Source of the DNA: CATQHW01 sp965215345
GTDB taxonomy: Bacteria > Spirochaetota > Spirochaetia > SZUA-6 > Bin103
DNA length: 64,000 nucleotides
Direction: 5' to 3'
NCBI GenBank assembly: GCA_965215345.1
Contig: CBDCDL010000002.1
Coordinates: 3,658,001 to 3,722,000, forward strand
The notes below the pieces were generated by a model that was given only the letters and a program-made list of their open reading frames with translations, ran no database searches and had not been told where the DNA came from. A program made the position numbers and the translations under genes. Within the stretch, counting starts at the first letter, position 1. Each line of letters starts with the position of its first letter. Shown piece by piece: positions 44,935 through 54,001 of the stretch.

Positions 44935-46311
44935 ATGACGGAACAGCGGCCAATCATCATCCTGCACGGGTGGAACTCCACCTCGGCCAGCTTCGAGCGG
45001 CTGGCGAGACTCCTGCGAACGGAGTTGCAGCGCGACGTGTCGATCATTTCGCTGGCGGACTACGTCAGCCTCGAAGACGAGGTCCGCTTCGATGATCTCA
45101 CGACGGCCATGCACGCCGCCTGGTACAGACACGACCTCCCCACCTGCACGGGCGGCGTGGACGCGGTCGTCCACAGCACCGGAGCGCTGGTGATTCGCGA
45201 CTGGCTGCAGCGCCACTACGGCCCGGACCGGGCGCCCATCAAGCACTTGGTCATGCTCGCACCGGCGAACTTCGGCTCGCCGCTGGCGCACAAGGGCCGC
45301 TCGTTCATCGCCCGCGGCACCCTCGGCTTCATCCGCAAGCGGTACGGCCGCCCCTTCCAGACCGGCACCCGGATTCTCAAGGGACTGGAGCTCGCCAGTC
45401 CCTATACTTGGCGCTTGGCGGAGCGTGACCGCTTCGGCGCCGGCGGAAACAGGTATCAGCCCGGCAACGTGCTCTGCACCGTGCTGGTCGGCAATATCGG
45501 CTACCGCGGGATCCGCGCCATCGTCAACGAGGACGGCTCGGACGGCACCGTGCGCGTCGCGACCGCCAACATGAACTGCGTGCGCATCAGAGCGGAGTTC
45601 CCGGCGAACCCGCAGGAGGTCGGCCACGACGTCACCTACGAGCTGGAACCCTCCTCCGGCTCGACCGCATTCGGCGTCATGGACGGCCACAATCACGCCT
45701 CCATCACACTCGCTCCCGGCGACGGCGATGCTGCGGCCACGGGGCTGCGCGGCACACGCGACCACACGCTCCTGGCGCACGTCGTCGACGGCCTGTCCGT
45801 CACCGATGACGGATTCGAGGCGTGGTGCGACCGGCTGGCCGCCGCCAACGCCCGACTGCCTGCGACCGTCACCCGCGAGCACGGCTTTCAGAACACCGTT
45901 GTTCGCGTCCAGGACCATTACGGCGTCGGGGTCGACGACTACCTGCTGGAGTTCTACGAGAAGGACGACGACACGGAGAGGATCGCCGAGCTGTTTCACA
46001 CCTCCGCGATCCGGAGCGTCCACAAGTATTCCGGTGACGCCTCCTATCGGAGCGTCTACGTCGACTGCACGCGCCTGCGCGACACCATCGACCAAGTGGG
46101 CGAGTGGCTGAGCCTGAGCGTCACCGCGTACCCCGAGCTCGACGACCGCACGCCCGTCGGTTTCACGACCCTCGGCGACGACGGCATCGGCGGCGTTCGC
46201 ATCAGGGCCGGGGATATCGCCACCTTCTTCCGGCCCCACCGCACGGCCCTGGTGACGCTGCAACTCACCCGCCAGCAAGCCGAAGAGACGTTCCGCTTCC
46301 GTGATCGGTAG
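44935..46311 (+). CDS. Lipase/esterase-like alpha/beta hydrolase with extra C-terminal domain
   Basis: A 458-residue protein from ATG 44935. It starts directly with the fold's first strand and oxyanion loop (QRPIIILHGWNSTSASFERL), and the nucleophile elbow is VVHSTGALVIRDWL. A following block KHLVMLAPANFGSPLAHKGR resembles lipases acting on lipids. From about residue 250 there is an additional beta-rich region (YELEPSSGSTAFGVMDGHNH; VRVQDHYGVGVDDYLLEFYE) that I do not recognise. There is no signal peptide, so it is probably cytoplasmic. It stands alone and divergent from acoX. Confidence 0.75.
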   Translation: MTEQRPIIILHGWNSTSASFERLARLLRTELQRDVSIISLADYVSLEDEVRFDDLTTAMHAAWYRHDLPTCTGGVDAVVHSTGALVIRDWLQRHYGPDRAPIKHLVMLAPANFGSPLAHKGRSFIARGTLGFIRKRYGRPFQTGTRILKGLELASPYTWRLAERDRFGAGGNRYQPGNVLCTVLVGNIGYRGIRAIVNEDGSDGTVRVATANMNCVRIRAEFPANPQEVGHDVTYELEPSSGSTAFGVMDGHNHASITLAPGDGDAAATGLRGTRDHTLLAHVVDGLSVTDDGFEAWCDRLAAANARLPATVTREHGFQNTVVRVQDHYGVGVDDYLLEFYEKDDDTERIAELFHTSAIRSVHKYSGDASYRSVYVDCTRLRDTIDQVGEWLSLSVTAYPELDDRTPVGFTTLGDDGIGGVRIRAGDIATFFRPHRTALVTLQLTRQQAEETFRFRDR

Positions 46312-46599
46312 CCGCGCCCGGGGAGCCGTACACAAAGATGGCTGCCGGCAGGATCGTTGCGTGACCGCGCCGCGTTGACTTGTCTAGTTCCTGTCCGGTA
46401 ATCCCGGTTTCAGAAGAGGGAGCCGGCGAGGAGCTCCTGCAGGGGGCGTACCGGGCGTGTGGAGGTCGGGATTCGAAGCAGTCGAGCTCGGTTTTCGCAC
46501 GATCGAGGAGACTATTTCGGAATCTGTGGACACATGTCCTTGGTTATAATCGATGCGTAAGACGCATTTGTGCTGTATACGCACTCCGAGATAATTGTC

Positions 46600-47201
46600 A
46601 GACAAGAAACCCGCGCGCCGGTATCGCGTTCGAGGCATAGCCCCCATCGAACGCCGCCCGCTGCGGCGGCTCGCCGTAGGCTTCCACATGCCGCCTGAGC
46701 ATTGCAGGCAGCGGGTACTGTCGGCAGGGTTGCCCTGTTCGACCACCATGTCCCAGCACCAACTCTCTGCCCGCGGATCAGTTACCTGCGCCCCCGTTTC
46801 GACACCCGCTCCTTGGCCTCCCGCAACAGCACGCCGTCGAGCCGCTCCCAAGTCTCGGCGTCGATCATGCTGATGGCGTTCTGCAGCGCCGACTTCTTCG
46901 GCACACGCAACGGATCCACCCGCGCAAAGCGCTGCGCGGACTTCGAATCGTGCAGCGCGAACTCCAACTCCCGGTACGAGAAGTCCATCAGGCGCGCGAT
47001 CACCGCGCAGCGCAGGATGGTCTCGCAGGTCAGCCCGACACGACCACGGGTGGTCGAGCCGCCGACGCAGCGGCCGACCACTTCGAGCAGTTCGGGATGT
47101 TGATCGAGCAACAGGGACGCCTGTTCCAGTTCGTCGGCGACGATTTGGTCAATCCGCGGCGCCTGGAATACACTTGGTTGTTCGGTGCGTGTCGTGCGCA
47201 T
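46600..47201 (-). pseudogene. ISNCY-type transposase remnant
   Basis: ATG 47201 begins MRTTRTEQPSVFQAPRIDQI and continues ASLLLDQHPELLEVVGRC, VGLTCETILRCAVIARLMDF and FARVDPLRVPKKSALQNAIS, the N-terminal part of an ISNCY-like transposase. The frame stops at 46782. Beyond this, pieces such as GAGVETGAQV and EQGNPADST appear in another frame, then blocks resembling RRHVEAYGEPPQRAAFDGGYA in a third, so the catalytic part is decayed and deleted. Upstream (about 47210-47238) three near-identical 9-bp units occur (GAAAyACyC). The stretch 46312-46599 holds nothing recognisable. Confidence 0.75.
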
Positions 47202-47389
47202 CGGGCTCTCCGGGTATTTCGAGTATTTCGGGTGTTTCGTGGTTTCCCCAGCGATGATAACCGAAAACCCTTTCGTCAACCACTGCATTGCCTCATCAAG
47301 AATCCAACCCTGCCGAAAGCGTGCCTCATGTAAAATCTGACCGAGATCCCGCTCAGCGATGTGGTGCGCGTCATGCTGCTGAGGGGACT

Positions 47390-48083
47390 CGGATGCCGAC
47401 GCCAACAGCACGATCAAGCGCCACTTCGAGCTGGCCGCTGACGGGGTAGAGCCCGCGCTCCGGTGGGCGGCCGGGTCACCGGCGGAGCATGACGACTGGC
47501 GCCGAGCCTTCTCGCGGCGGCTGAAGCGACTGGTCGGAATGCGACCCGAGCGAGTGCCGTTGGAGGTCAGGTGGGACGAGGTCGCCGATCTCGGGACCGT
47601 CGTGCGGCGCAAGATCTACGTGCGCTCGGAGCCCCACTACCGGGTGCCCGCCTACTACTTCGTCGCCGGGGGCACCCACAGTTGCCACCGCGTCACCATG
47701 GACGCGCGTTCCTGCTCGGCATGACCCCGGTCGGACTGCGGTGCTGGGACGCCTCCCGGCTGCTCGACTTCCTGGAGACCCAGGAGCCGGTCGACCGCGA
47801 GCGGATCGGTGTCGCCGGGCTGTCGGGGAGCGGAACGACCGGCGTCTTCCTGACCGCCCTGGAGCCGCGGATCGAGCTGGCCATGATCGGCGGCTACTCC
47901 TGCACGTTCCGGGACTCGATTTCTCCATCTACCACTGCATGCCCGACCTGATGCGGTGCGGCGAGATGCGGGAGATCGCGGCCGTGTTCGCGCCCAAACC
48001 ATGCTGATCATCGCGGCACCCGCGACGAGATCTTTCCGATCGCGGCGACCGGACGAGCCTGGCGGGAGCTCGCCCTTGGCTCG
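47390..48083 (+). pseudogene. Decayed alpha/beta hydrolase (acetylxylan-esterase-like)
   Basis: Pieces of one protein lie in successive frames: ANSTIKRHFELAADGVEPAL and KIYVRSEPHYRVPAYYFV; after a deletion GLRCWDASRLLDFLETQEPV and RIGVAGLSGSGTTGVFLTAL (nucleophile Ser in GLSGSG); then SIYHCMPDLMRCGEMREIAA with VFAPKPMLIIA; and finally GTRDEIFPIAATGRAWRELA, whose Asp belongs to the triad. At least three frame changes and one deletion are needed, so this gene is dead. It converges on the dipeptidase gene at 48103. Confidence 0.75.
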
Positions 48084-48102
48084 CGCGCGGCCCCTTATTT
48101 AC

Positions 48103-49119
48103 TTACTCGCCGATGACCTCGCGGAAGAGCCGGATCAGGTTGCCGCCCAGGATTCCGCGGATCTCCTCGTCGCGGAACCCGCGCCGGCAGAGCTCGCGTG
48201 TGACATTGACCAGCTTGTCGTAGCTGTCGAGGTCCTCCGGGATGCCCAGGTAGCCGCTCGCCGGCAGGCCGTGGGCGCGGCGGAAGTCGTCGCTGAGGGA
48301 GAGGTAGTCGCAGCCGAGCGCGACGCGCTCCACGCCGATCGCCTCGGCCAGGTACTCGACGTGGGTGACCAGGTCGGCGGCCGTCGCCGGGCGCGCCGGG
48401 TGCAGGTAGTGGCTGAAGAAGTGCAGGCCGACCACGCCGCCGGTCTCCGCGACGGCCCGGAGCTGTTCGTCGTCGAGATCGCCCGCCCCCGGGATGGTCC
48501 CGCGCGGCGTCCCGTGCAGGAAGGCCACCGGCCGGGAGCTCAGCTCCATGACCTGAAAGAAGGTCTTCCTGCTGCAGTGCCCGGGATCGATCAGGATGCC
48601 GATGCGGTTCATCTCTCGCACGGCTTCCCTGCCGAAGTCGGTCAGGCCCTCGCACACCGGCGGGTCGCGCCGGTCGCAGATGTCGTTGCCGCCGGCCCAG
48701 GTGAGCTGCAGCACCCGCAGTCCCAGTCCGAAGGCCTCGTGCAGCAACCCCAGGTCGCGCTCGATGGGCTTGCCGCCCTCGAAGCCCAACAGCACCGCGG
48801 AGCGGCCCGTTTCGTGGGCGCGCACGACGTCGCCCGCACCTCGCGCCAGCAGAAGCGCGTCAGGGTGGGCGTCGACGATCGCGCGGATGTTCCTCATCTC
48901 CTGCCACGCCGGTTCCGCGAAGCCGGCGTACTCGTGCAGGGACCGCTCCCGGTCTTCCACATCCGAAAAGACGCGGGCATCCACGGACGCCAGGGTCACC
49001 TTGCCGGCCAGGCCGGCGTGGTGCATGGCGAGCAGATGCCCTTCGTCGCAGTAGTGATCGTGCCCGACGAACACCGGCGAAGACCGGTGCAGGGCATCCG
49101 CCCGTGCTGCCTCGCTCAT
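48103..49119 (-). CDS. Peptidase M19 (renal dipeptidase-type) family protein
   Basis: A 338-residue zinc-dependent hydrolase fold, start ATG 49119 overlapping the amidohydrolase stop. Family blocks: VFVGHDHYCDEGHLLAM (first metal site; the usual HxD appears as HDH, so one ligand is substituted), LLGFEGGKPIERDLGLL (bridging Glu), LQLTWAGGNDICDRRDPPV, ILIDPGHCSRKTFFQVMELS (His ligand), FLHGTPRGTIPG (replacing SHS..R), ALGCDYLSL (catalytic Asp region) and GGNLIRLFREV (C-terminal signature). It may hydrolyse dipeptides or act on a small amide or lactone. No signal peptide. Operon partner of the amidohydrolase. Confidence 0.88.
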   Translation of the reverse strand: MSEAARADALHRSSPVFVGHDHYCDEGHLLAMHHAGLAGKVTLASVDARVFSDVEDRERSLHEYAGFAEPAWQEMRNIRAIVDAHPDALLLARGAGDVVRAHETGRSAVLLGFEGGKPIERDLGLLHEAFGLGLRVLQLTWAGGNDICDRRDPPVCEGLTDFGREAVREMNRIGILIDPGHCSRKTFFQVMELSSRPVAFLHGTPRGTIPGAGDLDDEQLRAVAETGGVVGLHFFSHYLHPARPATAADLVTHVEYLAEAIGVERVALGCDYLSLSDDFRRAHGLPASGYLGIPEDLDSYDKLVNVTRELCRRGFRDEEIRGILGGNLIRLFREVIGE

Positions 49120-50081
49120 CGCCGCGGGATCAGCCCCGGCGGGCTGCCTTTCATGAAGTCGAGGGCGTTGCCGCCGAGGATGCGTGCCGCCGTCTCGGGG
49201 CTGAACCTGCCGGGCGCCCGCGCGGCCGCGATCCGCGCCGCCATGTCGGAGCCCTGCGCGAAGTGCGGCCAGTCCGTGCCGAACATGACCCGGTCCGGTC
49301 CGGCCGCCTCGACCAGCGCCTCCAGGGCCGGAGCCCCGGGGTCCAGCGCTCCCAGGTCGGTGTACACGTGCGGATACTCGGCGATGAGGGCGCCGGCCTC
49401 GGCCGCGTGCTCGGGCGTGAAGGTGCGCGCACCGGCGTGCGCCAGCGAGATGTTGATCGACGGGAAGGCGTCGAAGGTACGGCGCAGGTGGCCGGCGTAG
49501 TCCTCCCAGTCGCGCACCCGCGGCCGCACGTCACGGTGTCCGGGCGCGATCGCCTCCAGCGGCTCGGGCTCGTCTATCCCCAGGTACCAGAACGAGGTGT
49601 CGATGATCACCGGAGCCTGGAACTCGGCGGCCAGGGAGATGATCTGCCGGCAGCGGGGATCGTCCGGCAGCTCGCCCCAGAAGGAGGTGACCAGCTTGAG
49701 CCCGGCGGCGCCGGCCTCCAGGTTCCTGCGCGCCTGCGCCATGTGGTCCGGCACCGCGGGCCCCAGGTGACAGGGAAACCAGTAGAATCGCTCACCGCAG
49801 CGTTGCATGGCGTCGAGCGGGTAGGTCACGTTCATCGTCTCCCGGACGCTCTCCGGGGGGATCCCCTTGCGGGACAGGTCCGACGGGATGTCCTCCGGGC
49901 TCCAGCTTATGTAGAACGCCTGGTCGATGCCGCATGCGTCCATCAGCGCGATGAAGTCCTCCGCGCTGGTCGGCTTCGGGGTGCCGTCCTCCTTCCACAC
50001 GCTGTAGCGCTGCGGCGCTCCGGCCGCGTCGAACGGCTGGATCAGATGGATGTGGGCGTCGATCACGGGTGGCATGGGCAA
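49116..50081 (-). CDS. Amidohydrolase-2 family (PF04909-type) metal-dependent hydrolase
   Basis: A 321-residue TIM-barrel hydrolase or decarboxylase-like protein. ATG 50081 has AGGAGG just upstream. The HxH motif is VIDAHIHLIQPF. Later ligands are visible in AGLKLVTSFWGE (barrel Lys region), INISLAHAGARTFTPEHAAE (His) and RVMFGTDWPHFAQGSDM (catalytic Asp). It ends ILGGNALDFMKGSPPGLIPR, the GGNALRF-like signature of this family. It overlaps the M19 gene by four bases, suggesting sequential steps in degradation of an amide- or lactone-containing compound. The 50082-50359 stretch upstream shows no convincing gene. Confidence 0.9.
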   Translation of the reverse strand: MPMPPVIDAHIHLIQPFDAAGAPQRYSVWKEDGTPKPTSAEDFIALMDACGIDQAFYISWSPEDIPSDLSRKGIPPESVRETMNVTYPLDAMQRCGERFYWFPCHLGPAVPDHMAQARRNLEAGAAGLKLVTSFWGELPDDPRCRQIISLAAEFQAPVIIDTSFWYLGIDEPEPLEAIAPGHRDVRPRVRDWEDYAGHLRRTFDAFPSINISLAHAGARTFTPEHAAEAGALIAEYPHVYTDLGALDPGAPALEALVEAAGPDRVMFGTDWPHFAQGSDMAARIAAARAPGRFSPETAARILGGNALDFMKGSPPGLIPRR

Positions 50082-50359
50082 GGTCCTCCTGCTGCTCGAT
50101 CAGGATAGCGCTTTCGACCCAGCGGGCGCGTCCGCTGCGCGGTGCGGTGAGGGCGCCAGTCGCCTCGACCAGGTAGTCGTCGATGAACGCGGGCAAGCGC
50201 GACCGGCTGTCCCGGAAGCCCGCGCCGCATGTCGTCCATCAGATCCTCCTTCGCCGCCGCCGTCGCCGGCACGTTGCCATGCCCGGCCCGCACCGGGTAG
50301 CGTAGCCTGCTCGACGGCTCGTCCCGAGGGAGGCGGGGCGCGGCAAGGAAGGCAAGGGC

Positions 50360-51326
50360 ATGGCAGGCATTTCCGCGACAGCGCGATCGCGTGCGACCAG
50401 GCTGCGGGAGTCGTCCCTGTTCCGACGCGTCTACCGTGACCGCTACTACCTGGCGCTGCTCGTGCCGGGCATCGCCTACTTCATCGTCTTCCAGTACATC
50501 CCGATCTACGGGCTGCAGGTCGCCTTCAAGGACTTCTCGTTTCGCGGGGGCATCCTCGGCAGCCCCTGGGCCGACCAGTTCGGTATGGCCAACTTCATCC
50601 GCTTCTTTTCTGTCTACAACGTCGGCCGGCTGATCGCGAACACCTTTCTGCTCAACCTCTACTCGCTGATCTTTGCTTTTCCCGTGCCGATCGTGCTGGC
50701 GATCATGCTGCACGAGTCGCCGAGCGCGCCGTTCCGGCGCAGCGTGCAGACGGTCACCTATCTCCCCAACTTCATCTCCATCGTCGCGATCATCGGCATC
50801 ATGCGGATGATGCTCTCGCCGGGCTCGGGCAGCGTGAATCGCCTGCTCGGGCTGGTCGGCATCGAGCCGATCTACTTCATGATCGAGCCCGGCTGGTTCC
50901 GGCCGCTGTACGTGATCTCCGGGATCTGGCAGACGGCCGGGTTCGGGGCGATCGTCTACCTGGCCGCTCTCGCCTCGATCAATCCCGAGCTGTACGAGGC
51001 GGCGATCATCGACGGCACGGGGCGCATCCAGCGGATCTGGCACGTCTCCATCCCCGGCATCCTGCCGGTGGTGGCCATCCTGTTCATCTTCAACATGGGC
51101 AAGCATGCTGAGCAGCGGCTTCGAGAAGGTGCTGCTCATGCAGCACGGCACCAACCTGGAGGTCTCCGACGTCATCGGCACGTTCATCTATCGGGTCGGT
51201 CTGACGACCGTGGGGAACTACGATCTGGCGACCGCGGTCGGCCTGTTCAACACCGTGATCAATTTCGCGCTGCTGGTCACGGCCAACGCGGTGGTCAGGC
51301 GCATCGCGGGAACGGGCCTGTGGTAG
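50360..51326 (+). CDS. Carbohydrate ABC transporter permease (LplB-like), one-base frameshift
   Basis: A 322-residue LplB-type permease once corrected. ATG 50360 starts MAGISATARSRATRLRESSL. Family blocks are YYLALLVPGIAYFIVFQYIP and IYGLQVAFKDFSFRGGILGS, the long TVTYLPNFISIVAIIGIMRM, and the coupling loop ELYEAAIIDGTGRIQRIWHV followed by SIPG. At about 51100 one extra base (FNMGK then ATGCTG) shifts the frame. The correct continuation, MLSSGFEKVLLMQHGTNLEV through RRIAGTGLW, is in another frame and stops at 51326. Unshifted translation would fuse garbage to the next permease, giving a spurious 619-residue product. Confidence 0.88.
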
Positions 51327-52219
51327 CGCACGAGGGCGTGCGGCGCCTGCAGGCGTTCGACGTGCTCAACCACCTGCTGCTGCTGCTGATCGGCGTGGCC
51401 TGTTTCTATCCGCTGGTGCACGTGCTGTCGCTGTCGCTGTCGAGCGAGCGGGCGATCGTGCAGGGCATCACCTGGTTTCCGCGCGACATCGACCTGATCT
51501 CCTACAAGTTCATGCTCACCCATAACCGCATCATCGGCGGCTACGCCAACACGATCCTGTACACGGCGACCGGCACCTTCATCAGCGTGGCCTTGACCGC
51601 GATGACCGCCTATCCGCTGTCGAGGCGCCGGCTGTTCGCGCGCGTGCCGATCACGTTCATGATCGTGTTCACCATGCTCTTCTCCGGCGGCCTGATCCCG
51701 ACCTATCTGCTCGTACGGGCGCTGGGGCTCCTGGACACCATGTGGGCGCTGGTCCTGCCGCCGGCGATCGCGGTCTGGAACCTGATCATCCTGCGCACCT
51801 TCTTCCAGAACCTGCCGGAGGAGATGGAAGAGGCGGCCCGGATCGACGGCGCGGGAGTGCTCCGCACCCTGCGGACCGTGATCATGCCCCTGTCCAAGGC
51901 CGCGCTGGCCACCATCGGCCTGTTCTACGCGATCGGCCTCTGGAACCAGTACTTCGCGCCGCTGGTCTATCTGCGCGACATCGACAAGATGCCGCTGCAG
52001 ATCATCGTGCGCGACATGATCTGGGGGGACATCATGCGGCAGCGGGCCATCTCCAACAGGAACCCGTTCGCCGAAGAACTGACTGACTTCTCGGTCATGC
52101 TGCAACTCGAGAAACTGAAGTGGACGGCGCTGTTCGTCTCCATCGTGCCGCTGCTGCTGGTCTATCCGTTCATTCAGAGATACTTCGTCAGGGGGGTGAT
52201 CATCGGAGCACTGAAATAG
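51320..52219 (+). CDS. Carbohydrate ABC transporter permease (LplC-like)
   Basis: A 299-residue CUT1 permease. The likely start is GTG 51320 (VVAHEGVRRLQAFDVLNHLL), overlapping the LplB stop; GTG 51338 is an alternative. Typical blocks are GVACFYPLVHVLSLSLSSER, FTMLFSGGLIPTYLLVRALG and the coupling loop EMEEAARIDGAGVLRTLRTV followed by IMP. It ends QRYFVRGVIIGALK, standard for LplC. The binding-protein gene follows after 84 bases. In contrast to the permease at 32216, it has a single coupling loop and normal length. Confidence 0.95.
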   Translation: MVAHEGVRRLQAFDVLNHLLLLLIGVACFYPLVHVLSLSLSSERAIVQGITWFPRDIDLISYKFMLTHNRIIGGYANTILYTATGTFISVALTAMTAYPLSRRRLFARVPITFMIVFTMLFSGGLIPTYLLVRALGLLDTMWALVLPPAIAVWNLIILRTFFQNLPEEMEEAARIDGAGVLRTLRTVIMPLSKAALATIGLFYAIGLWNQYFAPLVYLRDIDKMPLQIIVRDMIWGDIMRQRAISNRNPFAEELTDFSVMLQLEKLKWTALFVSIVPLLLVYPFIQRYFVRGVIIGALK

Positions 52220-52263
52220 ACTCGAAGAGACAGAAAGAAACCCGGCAGGATCGATGATCCGAT

Positions 52264-52293
52264 CCTGACACACTCACACCTGACACACTCACT
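52264..52293. repeat. Two tandem 15-bp repeats before the binding-protein gene
   Basis: CCTGACACACTCACA at 52264-52278 is followed directly by CCTGACACACTCACT, differing only in the last base. The pair ends at the ribosome-binding site AGGAG of the binding-protein gene. It probably arose by slippage and lengthens the untranslated leader. Confidence 0.8.
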
Positions 52294-52303
52294 AGGAGCA
52301 ACG

Positions 52304-53896
52304 ATGCAAACGATAGTCAGACGACTGCTGCCGATCGCGGCGCTGCTGGCGCTGCTGGCGGCGCCGGCGGTCGCGCAGACCGTGACCTACACGGTCGTCA
52401 GCGACAGCCTCGGGAAGACCTTCGAGGAACCGATGTTCGTCGAGCTGGAGAAGATCACCGGCGTGCGCCTGGAGCCGCGGCTGTTCCCGGAAGACGACAT
52501 TCCCAATCACTACGCGCTGATGGCCGCCGCCGACGACCTGCCCGACCTGGCCGCCCGGCTGCCGGGCAACCTGTCGCTGCAGTTCGGCCTGGAAGGGCTG
52601 CTGATGGGGCTGCGTGATCTCGAGGAGCACCGGCCCAACTTCGTCGACACCATCGAACGGTACCAGTTCGACTTCGACACGTTCCTGGCCCGCGCCGGCA
52701 CGGCGGACGGCGACTACTTCGTGTCGCCGACGCTGGGCGGCTGGTACAAGAACATCAAGAACGCGATCATCTACCGGAGCGACATCTTCGCCGAGCACGG
52801 CATCGAGGTGCCGACGACCAGCGAGGAGCTCGCCGACGTGCTGAAGCAGCTCAAGGAGCTCTATCCGGACAGCATCCCGTACATGACGTTCCGCGACTGG
52901 TGGTGGCCGTTCTTCGTGATGTTCGGCGTGTACGACTATCCTCAGGGAGAGGACTACTACCACCAGACCGCCTACCAGGACGCGCTGCGCTACATCGCCG
53001 ACCTGTACGCGGCCGGCGCCGTCGACCAGGAGTTTCCGACCCGCCAGTACGCGGAGTGGAACAAGGCGCTCAACGAGGAGGCGACGACCTTCATGGAGGG
53101 CACGCACGGCTACTCCTTCCACGGCAACGCGCCGACGCTGCTCGGCATCAGCAACGAGGAGAACGCGGCAGCCGCCGCCGATCCCTTCGGGCCGGCCGGC
53201 CAGGCCGTGTTGGACAAGCTCAACGCGAAATTCGCGTTCATGAGCATTCCCACGCACGGCAGCGCCAAGCGCGTGAGCCCGCCGTCCAGCAACGTGAACC
53301 CGTTCGGCATCGGCTTCAACGCCAACATCGAGATGCCCGAGGTGGCCGCGAAGTGGCTGGACTTCTTCTATTCCGAGTACGGAGCCGCGTGGACGGGAAT
53401 CTCCTCGCCCGAAGGGGTCAAGTGGGTCAACGCCAACGCCGCCGCCGGCGACGTCATGTGGCCGTCGTTCGGCGATGCGATGGTGGAGCGGCGGCCGGCG
53501 ACCGCGGAGGAGATCGAAGCCTCCTACAGCACGTACGAGCGCGCGTTCCTGCTGTTTCGCAGGTTCAACCACGACTTCCCGACCCTTCCGCAGGTCATGG
53601 AGCACAGCGGCCAGACCGCGGTGCGCCGCGTGGACGTGTTCGCCATGGACGACGCCCAGAAGGAGCAGGAGGCGACCCTGGTCGCGCAGATCAATCCGGT
53701 CGTCCAGGAGTGGGAGGACAACTTCATTCTTGGCAGGCGTAACGTGGACGACGACTGGGGCGACTACCTGGCCGCGCTTGACCGCGCCGGCCTGCAGGAC
53801 TTGCTGGCGCTGCGTGCCGACACGCTGAAGCGCGCCGACAGCCACATCATCGAGCCCGTACCGAACAAGGACGGCCGCTCGACCCTGGCGCCGTAG
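52304..53896 (+). CDS. Extracellular sugar-binding protein (YtcQ/LipO-like)
   Basis: A 530-residue periplasmic binding protein for the adjacent LplB/LplC importer. ATG 52304 follows AGGAG. The signal peptide is MQTIVRRLLPIAALLALLAA with probable cleavage after PAVA; there is no lipobox cysteine. The mature part opens VTYTVVSDSLGKTFEEPMFV and LEKITGVRLEPRLFPEDDI, then DDLPDLAARLPGN and later YRSDIFAEHGIEVPTTSEEL, all typical of large family-1 binding proteins. The two glycosidase-like genes that follow presumably act on its ligand. Two hairpins after the stop may attenuate transcription into them. Confidence 0.93.
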   Translation: MQTIVRRLLPIAALLALLAAPAVAQTVTYTVVSDSLGKTFEEPMFVELEKITGVRLEPRLFPEDDIPNHYALMAAADDLPDLAARLPGNLSLQFGLEGLLMGLRDLEEHRPNFVDTIERYQFDFDTFLARAGTADGDYFVSPTLGGWYKNIKNAIIYRSDIFAEHGIEVPTTSEELADVLKQLKELYPDSIPYMTFRDWWWPFFVMFGVYDYPQGEDYYHQTAYQDALRYIADLYAAGAVDQEFPTRQYAEWNKALNEEATTFMEGTHGYSFHGNAPTLLGISNEENAAAAADPFGPAGQAVLDKLNAKFAFMSIPTHGSAKRVSPPSSNVNPFGIGFNANIEMPEVAAKWLDFFYSEYGAAWTGISSPEGVKWVNANAAAGDVMWPSFGDAMVERRPATAEEIEASYSTYERAFLLFRRFNHDFPTLPQVMEHSGQTAVRRVDVFAMDDAQKEQEATLVAQINPVVQEWEDNFILGRRNVDDDWGDYLAALDRAGLQDLLALRADTLKRADSHIIEPVPNKDGRSTLAP

Positions 53897-53905
53897 CGCC
53901 GGAAA

Positions 53906-53966
53906 CCGCCGCTTCGCGCGGCGGACATCTTGGGACGCCCGGGCGGAGCCGGCACGGCCGGCTCCG
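53906..53966. terminator. Two hairpins between the binding-protein gene and the glycosidase genes
   Basis: Hairpin 1 (53906-53924): CCGCCGC, loop TTCGC, GCGGCGG. Hairpin 2 (53944-53966): CGGAGCCGG, loop CACGG, CCGGCTCCG. Neither is followed by a T-run, so they may act as partial terminators or 3'-end stabilisers that favour high binding-protein expression. Confidence 0.5.
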
Positions 53967-54001
53967 CATCGGGCCTCCCGATTCTCTTCACGGAACAACT
54001 C

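Noticed and set aside
50360..52219. A natural fusion of two permeases in one 619-residue protein
   Set aside because: The join contains about 75 residues of meaningless Arg/His-rich sequence, while the true LplB ending exists in another frame; a frameshift explains it.
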